From the NCBI GenBank assembly GCA_023457535.1, contig JAEWLN010000145.1:1-12879 (forward strand): a DNA stretch of 12,879 bases, written 5' to 3'. A model generated the notes under the pieces. The model was not told where the DNA came from, ran no database searches, and saw only the letters and a list, made by a program, of their open reading frames with translations. This document shows positions 7,929 to 12,879 of this stretch, piece by piece. Both the position numbers and the translations under genes were made by a program. Every line of letters begins with the position of its first letter. Position 1 is the stretch's first letter. This DNA comes from Bacteroidota bacterium. GTDB taxonomy: Bacteria; Bacteroidota; Bacteroidia; Flavobacteriales; Flavobacteriaceae.

Positions 7929-8105
7929 GTTTAACAAAAAGTACAGATTTTCTGTATTCAAATGTCATTGCGATTGCTTAGGGGTAAACCCTACGCCCCC
8001 TTCCCTACAGGTACAACTTACAAAATTTTTTGATACCCCGATTGCAGAAAAACTGTATTTATCAGCGCTACAAAAACTTTAGAGAACAAATAGGGGAGCG
8101 GATAA
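7929..8105 (+). repeat. 177-bp tandem repeat, unit 1
   Basis: First of three units, beginning GTTTAACAAAAAG. The core at 7942-8057 (116 bp) has imperfect terminal inverted repeats: TACAGATTTTCTGTATTC on the left and a related inverted sequence at 8040-8057 (15 of 18 positions). Each end is also a small palindrome of its own. Inside is a perfect TAGGG-GTAAA-CCCTA hairpin (7979-7993). A 61-bp tail follows. An open frame of about 50 codons crosses the unit on the plus strand but has no start of its own, so I do not call a gene. Confidence 0.9.
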
Positions 8106-8282
8106 GTTTAACAAAAAGTACAGATTTTCTGTATTCAAATGTCATTGCGATTGCTTAGGGGTAAACCCTACGCCCCCTTCCCTACAGGTACAACTTACAA
8201 AATTTTTCAATACCCGGATTGCAGAAAAACTGTATTTATCAGCGCTACAAAAATTTTAGAGAAAAAATAGGGGAGCGGATAA
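8106..8282 (+). repeat. 177-bp tandem repeat, unit 2
   Basis: A near-identical copy of unit 1, differing at only a handful of positions (for example TTTTTCAATACCCGG in place of TTTTTTGATACCCCG). Core 8119-8234, with right inverted repeat at 8217-8234. It is the same 177 bp in length with no insertions, which points to recent duplication or to selection on spacing. Confidence 0.9.
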
Positions 8283-8411
8283 GTTTAACAAAAAGTACAG
8301 ATTTTCTGTATTCAAATATCATTGCGATTGCTTAGGGGTAAACCCTACGCCCCCTTCCCTACAGGTACAACCTACAAAATTTTTCAATACCCCGATTACA
8401 GAAAAACTGTA
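8283..8411 (+). repeat. 177-bp tandem repeat, unit 3 (ends at the inverted repeat)
   Basis: It matches units 1 and 2 for 129 bp, then similarity stops immediately after the right terminal inverted repeat (8394-8411, GATTACAGAAAAACTGTA). Here the two ends match each other at 16 of 18 positions, better than in unit 1. The sharp boundary suggests that the 116-bp core (8296-8411) is a natural unit and that the 61-bp tail was carried along in the tandem copies. Confidence 0.88.
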
Positions 8412-8588
8412 AATTCACCCACTTCAAAATCGCAAACCACTAAAATCCTCCAGCCCAAACAAAATTCCAAATGTCTCCATCAAGCGCCGGCATAGTGTCA
8501 GGGGAGGAGGGCCATCAAGGCGTTTTAAAAGGAAGGCTGCCATTGGATTTGGGGGTTCCGGCATAGCCACAAGAGGTAGATCAAATGC
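8412..8588. other. Stretch without a recognised gene
   Basis: Between the repeat array and the terminator. A minus-strand frame is open for about 60 codons across it (PEPPNPMAAFLL, then a stop near 8424), but it would start inside the terminator hairpin and I recognise nothing in it. It could be the remains of a decayed gene. Confidence 0.3.
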
Positions 8589-8617
8589 AAAAAAAAGCCC
8601 CGTCAAAAGACAGGGCT
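8589..8617 (-). terminator. Intrinsic terminator after rplT
   Basis: On the minus strand: AGCCCTGTC, loop TTTT, GACGGGGCT, then a run of eight T. The 9-bp stem has one G-U pair. It lies about 30 bp past the rplT stop, where the thrS-infC-rpmI-rplT transcript should end. Confidence 0.9.
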
Positions 8618-8646
8618 AAGTAAGTAAGTCAAATTTCGTTAAACGT

Positions 8647-8991
8647 TTACTTTACTTTGTTGAGGATTGCTTTGAAAGCTTCCGGGTGGTTCATCGCGAG
8701 GTCGGCAAGAACTTTACGGTTCAATTCGATACCTGATGCTTTTACTTTACCCATGAATTGCGAATAAGACATTCCTTCGAGACGTGCACCAGCGTTGATA
8801 CGCATGATCCACAGCGCGCGGAAGTTTCTCTTTTTCGCTTTTCTGTCGCGGTAGGCATAGCTCATCGCTTTCTCTACGGCGTTCTTAGCAACTGTCCAAA
8901 CGTTTTTACGACGGCCAAAGAAACCTTTGGCTTGTTTCATTATTTTTTTTCTTCGTGCCCTTTTGGCCACTGAATTTACTGATCTAGGCAT
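8647..8991 (-). CDS. rplT: 50S ribosomal protein L20
   Basis: The protein has 114 residues from ATG at 8991 (MPRSVNSVAKRARRKK), a typical L20 length. It is highly basic, with the family pattern AKGFFGRRKNVW and RDRKAKKRNFRALWIMRINA, and binds 23S rRNA early in large-subunit assembly. The open frame extends 32 codons further upstream, but that part is not ribosomal-protein-like and the conserved N-terminus begins at MPRSVN. It is the last gene of the operon, after rpmI with a 171-bp spacer that holds a repeat hairpin, and is followed by a strong terminator. L20 represses this operon in other bacteria; whether it does so here cannot be seen. Confidence 0.98.
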   Translation of the reverse strand: MPRSVNSVAKRARRKKIMKQAKGFFGRRKNVWTVAKNAVEKAMSYAYRDRKAKKRNFRALWIMRINAGARLEGMSYSQFMGKVKASGIELNRKVLADLAMNHPEAFKAILNKVK

Positions 8992-9081
8992 AATTTTAAA
9001 TGTTTTTTGTAGCAGGCGCCCAATGGGACTTAAAAGCCGTACTCCAGGGTTATTGAATAATTTTAACCGAAAGAACTCTTG

Positions 9082-9158
9082 AGTCAAATGTCTAATGTCA
9101 AATGTCTAACGATTGTCCGAAGAATACTTCGTTTGACGTTGGACTTTCGACGTTGGAC
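9082..9158. repeat. Heptad-repeat hairpin in the rpmI-rplT spacer
   Basis: The left arm, 9083-9110, is four heptads of form GTCNAAN. The right arm, 9131-9158, is four inverted heptads (NTTNGAC). The arms can pair at 21 of 28 positions, with mismatches falling at the variable heptad positions. The loop contains a small hairpin, CGAAG-AATA-CTTCG. It could shape the mRNA between L35 and L20, or be an inserted repeat. Confidence 0.7.
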
Positions 9159-9162
9159 CTAT

Positions 9163-9360
9163 TTAGATAATTCTCAGTTGCTCTTTAACGCTCTTCATAT
9201 CCGATTGGTGAACCAACGCAGAGTGCGTCAATGCCAACTTGCGCTTCTTGGACTTTTTGGTCAAGATGTGGCTTTTGAAGGCGTGTTTCCTTTTGATCTT
9301 ACCAGAGCCGGTCACTTTAAAGCGTTTTTTGGCGCTGGATTTTGTTTTCATTTTAGGCAT
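9163..9360 (-). CDS. rpmI: 50S ribosomal protein L35
   Basis: The protein has 65 residues (MPKMKTKSSAKKRFKVTGSGKIKRKHAF), of usual L35 length and composition. Conserved pieces are KMKTKSSAKKRFK, KRKHAFKSHILTKKS and the basic KKSKKRKL. It is a structural protein of the large ribosomal subunit. It lies between infC (114-bp spacer) and rplT, the classical order. Both flanking spacers carry repeat-built hairpins. Confidence 0.98.
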   Translation of the reverse strand: MPKMKTKSSAKKRFKVTGSGKIKRKHAFKSHILTKKSKKRKLALTHSALVHQSDMKSVKEQLRII

Positions 9361-9401
9361 GGTGTCCTGAATTTATTTAATTTGACTTACTTTCTTTTTG
9401 A

Positions 9402-9475
9402 GTCTTAAAAGACTAAAGTCGTAAAGTCAGAAAGGCGCGCTGCGTTTAGGACTTTATGACTTTTGCCTTTATGAC
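9402..9475. repeat. Octad-repeat hairpin in the infC-rpmI spacer
   Basis: The left arm (about 9402-9433) holds successive GTCnnAAA-type blocks (GACTAAA, GTCGTAAA, GTCAGAAA). The right arm (about 9445-9475) holds the inverse blocks (TTTAGGAC, TTTATGAC, TTTATGAC). They would fold into an imperfect stem of about 30 bp with a GC-rich loop. The same design as the rpmI-rplT spacer, with different bases. It abuts the infC stop. Confidence 0.65.
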
Positions 9476-10032
9476 TATTTCTTTTTCTTCGGCGCAATGA
9501 ACATAATCATACGCTTTCCTTCCAAAACCGGCATTGCTTCCACTTTGCCGTGCTCTTCGAGGTCTGTTGCCAATCGGAGCAACAGGATCTGGCCTTGCTC
9601 TTTATAAATGATGGAGCGCCCTTTAAAGAAAACGAACGCTTTGAGCTTGGAGCCTTCCTTAAGGAATTTCTCCGCGTTTTTGCGTTTGAACTCGTAATCG
9701 TGCTCATCGGTTTGCGGCCCGAAACGGATTTCTTTGATCGTAACCTGCGTCGATTTGGCCTTGAGCGCCTTGTCGCGTTTCTTTTGCTCGTATACAAATT
9801 TCTTGTAATCGATGATCTTGCATACCGGCGGGGCGGCATTGGGAGAAATTTCAACGAGGTCGAGTTCCTGCTCATCGGCCATGCGCAAGGCATCCGACAA
9901 TTTAAAAACCCCGGCTTCGACATTCTCGCCGACTAACCTGACTTCCTGGACACCGCGAATATGCTGATTGATGCGGTGTGCATCCTTTTTCTCCACTCTG
10001 GGTTGGTAACCCCTGTTGTTTCTGATTGCTAT
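9475..10032 (-). CDS. infC: Translation initiation factor IF-3, apparent AUA start
   Basis: IF-3 binds the 30S subunit, keeps subunits apart and checks the start codon. The protein would be 185 residues. Conserved parts are VRLVGENVEAGVFKLSDAL, LVEISPNAAPPVCKIIDY, KEIRFGPQTDEHDYEFK and the C-terminal GRSIIYKEQG. The only conventional start in frame is GTG at 9996, but the 12 codons before it (AIRNNRGYQPR) continue the normal IF-3 N-terminus. An in-frame TAA stands only four codons (AAT TTT TTA GCC) before ATA at 10032. ATA is therefore the best start, with ATC two codons later as a fallback. A rare AUA would fit the known autoregulation of IF-3, which discriminates against non-AUG starts (E. 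coli uses AUU). It follows thrS by 35 bp. Confidence 0.93.
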   Translation of the reverse strand: MAIRNNRGYQPRVEKKDAHRINQHIRGVQEVRLVGENVEAGVFKLSDALRMADEQELDLVEISPNAAPPVCKIIDYKKFVYEQKKRDKALKAKSTQVTIKEIRFGPQTDEHDYEFKRKNAEKFLKEGSKLKAFVFFKGRSIIYKEQGQILLLRLATDLEEHGKVEAMPVLEGKRMIMFIAPKKKK

Positions 10033-10067
10033 GGCTAAAAAATTTTAAGTTATACGTTGTATTGTTC

Positions 10068-12023
10068 TTATCCGACGTTGAACGTCTTTAATGTTTTGTC
10101 TATTTCCTGCTGTACCATCCGGGCAAATTCGTCGATCGTAACCGTTACATTGCCTCTGCCTTCCTGACCATGACGGCGTACGGAAATAGTTCCGTTCTTC
10201 TCTTCTTCCTCGCCAACAATCAGCATGAACGGGTATTTTTGCGTTTCTGCCTCCCGTATCTTTTTGCCAATGGTCTCGTTGCGATTATCAATTAGGGCGC
10301 GAATTTCGTGATTTTCCAGCAATTCCAAAACTTTTTTGGCATAATTTTCATATTTTTCACTGAGCGACAGGATGATGGCCTGTTCCGGCATCAGCCAAAG
10401 TGGGAAGTTTCCTGCGGTATGTTCGAGCAAAATGGCAATGAAACGCTCCATCGAACCAAATGGCGCGCGGTGAATCATCACCGGTCGGTGCAGTTCATTG
10501 TCTGATCCTTTGTAGGTTAGGTCAAAGCGTTCCGGCAAATTATAGTCGACCTGGATCGTACCCAATTGCCATTGGCGGCCAAGTGCATCTTTAACCATGA
10601 AGTCAAGTTTTGGTCCGTAAAATGCGGCCTCACCTGATTCAATCACATAATTCAAGCCCTTGTCGCGTGCCGCTGAAATGATCGCCGCTTCTGCCTTCTC
10701 CCAATTTTCAACAGATCCGATGTATTTGTCCGGATTGTCCAGATCGCGCACAGAAACCTGCGCCGTGAAGTTCTCAAACCCGAGCGATCCAAAGACATAC
10801 AACACCAAATCGATCACGTTTTTGAACTCCGAATCCAATTGGTCAGGTGTACAAAAAATATGTGCATCATCCTGTGTAAAGCCCCGAACGCGCGTGAGTC
10901 CGTGCAATTCCCCGGATTGCTCGTATCGGTAAACCGTCCCGAATTCCGCATAACGCTTTGGCAAGTCTTTATAAGACCACGGTTTGTTGTTGTAAATCTC
11001 GCAGTGGTGCGGACAGTTCATCGGTTTGAGCAAAAATTCCTCACCTTCAGCCGGCGTGTGGATCGGCTGGAACGAATCTGCGCCATATTTCGCATAGTGG
11101 CCTGATGTCACGTACAATTCCTTTTGCCCGATGTGCGGCGAAACGACCTGTTCGTAACCCGCCTTTTTCTGGGCCTTTTTCAAAAATTGCTCGAGGCGGT
11201 CGCGCAATGCGGCACCTTTGGGCAACCACAACGGCAAACCTTGCCCAACGCGTTGCGAAAAGGCAAACAATTCAAGTTCTTTTCCCAGTTTCCTGTGGTC
11301 GCGGCGTTTGGCCTCTTCGAGCAGCTCGAGGTAATCGGTCAGGTCTTTTTGCTTGGGGAATGAAATGCCGTAAACGCGCGTGAGTTGCTTGTTTTTTTCG
11401 TCGCCACGCCAGTAAGCGCCCGCAACGCTCATGATTTTCATCGCCTTGATGAGTCCTGTGTTCGGAATGTGTCCGCCGCGGCACAAATCGGTAAACGTCG
11501 AATGGTCGCAAAAAGTGATTGTGCCGTCCTCGAGGTTCTCGATCAGCTCTACTTTATAAGGGTTGTTCTCTGCTTTGTAAAACGCGAGTGCATCGGCTTT
11601 GCTTGCCGAACGCATCTTGAAGTCGTGTTTTTCGCGCGCGATCGCCAGAACGCGGTCCTCGATTTTCTTGAAATCGGCATCGGTGATCGATTGTCCGTTG
11701 AAGTCAATATCGTAGTAAAACCCTTTTTCGATGGCCGGCCCGATAGTCAGTTTGACACCCGGATACATTTCCTGGATCGCCTGCGCCATCACGTGCGAAG
11801 TAGAGTGCCAGAACGCTTTTTTGCCGCCTTCGTCGTTCCATGTGAACAAGACCAAAGATCCGTCGTTGGTGAGTGGCGTTTCAGTTTCAACCGTCGTTGC
11901 GTTGAACGACGCTGAAATTACGTTTCTCGCCAGACCTTCGCTGATGCTTCTGGCCACATCCATCGGCGTTACGCCAGATGAAAACTCTTTTACCGAACCG
12001 TCGGGTAGTGTGATCTTGATCAT
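10068..12023 (-). CDS. thrS: Threonyl-tRNA synthetase
   Basis: A class II enzyme of 651 residues that charges tRNA-Thr. Domains in order: TGS (1-~60, MIKITLPDGSVKEF); editing domain that removes mischarged Ser, with His73/His77 in HSTSH and Cys181/His185 in CRGGH; catalytic core with the zinc ligands Cys337 (NCPHH), His388 (DDAHIF) and His518 (MIHRA), motif 2 around YRYEQSGELHGLTRVRGF and motif 3 at GSMERFIAILLEH; C-terminal anticodon-binding domain from about 545. The open frame continues 34 codons upstream, but that covers the promoter and lacks homology, so I start at 12023. It is first in the operon thrS-infC-rpmI-rplT. Confidence 0.98.
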   Translation of the reverse strand: MIKITLPDGSVKEFSSGVTPMDVARSISEGLARNVISASFNATTVETETPLTNDGSLVLFTWNDEGGKKAFWHSTSHVMAQAIQEMYPGVKLTIGPAIEKGFYYDIDFNGQSITDADFKKIEDRVLAIAREKHDFKMRSASKADALAFYKAENNPYKVELIENLEDGTITFCDHSTFTDLCRGGHIPNTGLIKAMKIMSVAGAYWRGDEKNKQLTRVYGISFPKQKDLTDYLELLEEAKRRDHRKLGKELELFAFSQRVGQGLPLWLPKGAALRDRLEQFLKKAQKKAGYEQVVSPHIGQKELYVTSGHYAKYGADSFQPIHTPAEGEEFLLKPMNCPHHCEIYNNKPWSYKDLPKRYAEFGTVYRYEQSGELHGLTRVRGFTQDDAHIFCTPDQLDSEFKNVIDLVLYVFGSLGFENFTAQVSVRDLDNPDKYIGSVENWEKAEAAIISAARDKGLNYVIESGEAAFYGPKLDFMVKDALGRQWQLGTIQVDYNLPERFDLTYKGSDNELHRPVMIHRAPFGSMERFIAILLEHTAGNFPLWLMPEQAIILSLSEKYENYAKKVLELLENHEIRALIDNRNETIGKKIREAETQKYPFMLIVGEEEEKNGTISVRRHGQEGRGNVTVTIDEFARMVQQEIDKTLKTFNVG

Positions 12024-12042
12024 GATTTGAAATTTATGAGCG

Positions 12043-12073
12043 CAAATATAGTGGATTCGCCAAAGCCAAGCAA
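12043..12073 (-). promoter_or_regulatory. Predicted promoter of the thrS operon
   Basis: On the minus strand: TTG, 20 bases, then TATATTTG, a full match to TAnnTTTG. It ends 20 bases before the thrS ATG, implying a very short leader with no room for a T-box or long attenuator. This also argues against the longer thrS reading frame. Confidence 0.7.
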
Positions 12074-12153
12074 TATGCATTATACTAAGGGGTGCGATTT
12101 TTATTTGGGCGTGCCGGCGCCGCACCTCCCGTTTCCTTAATATATATAGTGTA

Positions 12154-12294
12154 GGCGCCGTCGCGCTGTCCGCTGTATCTTTTGCGGCCTTGCCACCGGC
12201 TGGTTGTTCCGCTTGCTAAAACAGTTTGCGGAACGATTTTTTTATGCCCGGTGATGCTGTTGCCGCAAAAGGATGCCGCTTCCATCGCTCACGC
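12154..12294 (-). repeat. Dispersed intergenic repeat, copy C, with nested stems
   Basis: On the minus strand it begins GCGTGAGCGATGGAAGCGG and ends CAGCGGACAGCGCGACGGCGCC, the end blocks shared with copies A and B. Its centre is longer and strongly structured. The outer stem is ATCTTTTGCGGC (12177-12188) with GCCGCAAAAGGAT (12262-12274). The middle stem is CACCGG (12194-12199) with CCGGTG (12248-12253). The inner stem is GTTCCGC (12206-12212) with GCGGAAC (12228-12234). It lies between the divergent thrS and rRNA promoters. Confidence 0.7.
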
Positions 12295-12390
12295 GCCGGT
12301 GTGGGAAAAAAAGTTTTTGTTCCAACATGCCGCTTGCCAATGTTTTACGGGAAATCGGCAGAATTTTTCGAAAAAACATGCCTTTAAAAT

Positions 12391-12420
12391 TTGCGAAAGC
12401 CAAAAATGGGTGTACTTTTG
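12391..12420 (+). promoter_or_regulatory. rRNA promoter P1
   Basis: TTG at 12391, 19-base spacer, TACTTTTG at 12413-12420; exact match to the Bacteroidota consensus. It is followed by CACCCGC. GGGTG before and CACCC after the -7 element form a short dyad. Confidence 0.8.
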
Positions 12421-12473
12421 CACCCGCAATCAAGCAACACGTTCCTTTACAATTTGAGCAGCAAAAAAAAGTT

Positions 12474-12503
12474 TTGCAGGTACGGAAAAAGGTTTTATCT
12501 TTG
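12474..12503 (+). promoter_or_regulatory. rRNA promoter P2
   Basis: TTG at 12474, 19-base spacer, TATCTTTG at 12496-12503; exact consensus. The downstream bases (CCGTCC) differ from P1 and P3. Confidence 0.72.
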
Positions 12504-12597
12504 CCGTCCGGTTTTTTACGAAAAGCCATCTGCGAAGCGCATTTTTACTGATAGCGAGCCGATTGAGAAAAAGATCGAAAATTTTTTATCAAAACGC

Positions 12598-12627
12598 TTG
12601 TGAAATCAAAAAAGGGTTGTACTTTTG
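12598..12627 (+). promoter_or_regulatory. rRNA promoter P3
   Basis: TTG at 12598, 19-base spacer, TACTTTTG at 12620-12627, then CACCCGC exactly as in P1. It is the promoter nearest 16S and would give a leader of about 125 nt before the mature 5' end. In that leader I see no certain antitermination box. Confidence 0.82.
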
Positions 12628-12757
12628 CACCCGCTTTGACAACGAAGCGAAAACAATAAGACACGTTCATAGACATATTGGATTGACAACAAAAAAGAGT
12701 AAGGGGATTAACGATCCCCGCATGCTAGAAGATTCGTCGGATAAATTATTAAAATAT

Positions 12758-12879
12758 ACGATGAAGAGTTTGATCCTGGCTCAGGATGAACGCTAGCGGC
12801 AGGCTTAACACATGCAAGTCGAGGGGTAGAAATAGCTTGCTATTTTGAGACCGGCGCACGGGTGCGTAACGCGTATGCA
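12758..12879 (+). rRNA. rrs: 16S ribosomal RNA, 5' end only
   Basis: It contains AGAGTTTGATCCTGGCTCAG from 12765, the conserved site at E. coli position 8, which places the mature start near 12758. It continues GATGAACGCTAGCGGCAGGC and AACACATGCAAGTCGAG, in the style of flavobacterial 16S. The gene runs off the right edge after about 122 bases. Confidence 0.98.

Noticed and set aside
7810..8082. A 90-codon plus-strand frame across repeat copy B's flank and repeat unit 1
   Set aside because: It begins in unrelated intergenic sequence and ends in the tandem repeat. The second and third repeat units carry the frame without a start, and unit 3 stops early. It has no recognisable protein feature.
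7929..8282. GTTTAAC at each repeat boundary, resembling an integron attC core (RYYYAAC)
   Set aside because: No matching GTTRRRY partner or attC-like stem is present, no cassette genes lie between copies, and there is no integrase.
7929..8411. CRISPR array
   Set aside because: The units are 177 bp and nearly identical throughout, with no short repeat alternating with unique spacers and no cas genes.
8424..8606. A 60-codon minus-strand frame (PEPPNPMAAFLL)
   Set aside because: Its start lies inside the rplT terminator hairpin and I recognise no family. It may be a gene remnant but cannot be supported as a CDS.
9178..9190. TTGCTCTTTAACG resembling an antitermination boxA on the plus strand
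   Set aside because: It is the reverse complement of the last codons of rpmI and is far from the rRNA genes, so the match is probably chance.
12024..12125. 34-codon N-terminal extension of threonyl-tRNA synthetase
   Set aside because: It covers a full-consensus promoter, and the TGS domain begins at the Met at 12023.

Overview
The window looks like a chromosomal segment of a flavobacterium (Bacteroidota, Flavobacteriia). The 16S rRNA 5' end at the right edge reads like that group. The promoters fit the Bacteroidota form TTG-N19/20-TAnnTTTG. Genes lack clear Shine-Dalgarno sequences, and the ribosomal operon, cyclase and cyanophycin proteins resemble flavobacterial versions. This assignment comes from reading the sequence, not from a database search.

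Left part (1-4553): a cyanophycin storage module. Cyanophycin synthetase (cphA, minus strand, 3' end outside the window) is divergent from a two-gene plus-strand operon. That operon encodes cyanophycinase (cphB) and an Ntn-type isoaspartyl peptidase, which overlap by 4 bases. Together they would make the Asp-Arg polymer, cut it to beta-Asp-Arg dipeptide, and release Asp and Arg. Each direction has a recognisable promoter in the 245-bp spacer.

Middle-left (4554-7609): a minus-strand signalling unit. A receiver domain that lacks its acidic pocket is fused in frame to a second, intact receiver and the start of a class III adenylate cyclase domain. A one-base frameshift separates the rest of the cyclase. 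This is coupled by a TGATG overlap to an unusual HD-phosphohydrolase/YitT membrane protein fusion.

Middle (7610-8646): about 1 kb without a convincing gene. It holds one copy of a dispersed intergenic repeat and an array with an exact 177-bp period. The array is built on a 116-bp core with imperfect terminal inverted repeats. A strong terminator for the downstream minus-strand operon closes the region.

Right part (8647-12023): the translation operon thrS-infC-rpmI-rplT on the minus strand, with a promoter before thrS. infC appears to start at AUA. The infC-rpmI and rpmI-rplT spacers each contain a long imperfect hairpin built from 7-8 bp repeats.

Right edge (12024-12879): a structured dispersed-repeat copy with nested stems, then three tandem promoters, each with an exact 19-bp spacer, leading into a 16S rRNA gene that runs off the window.
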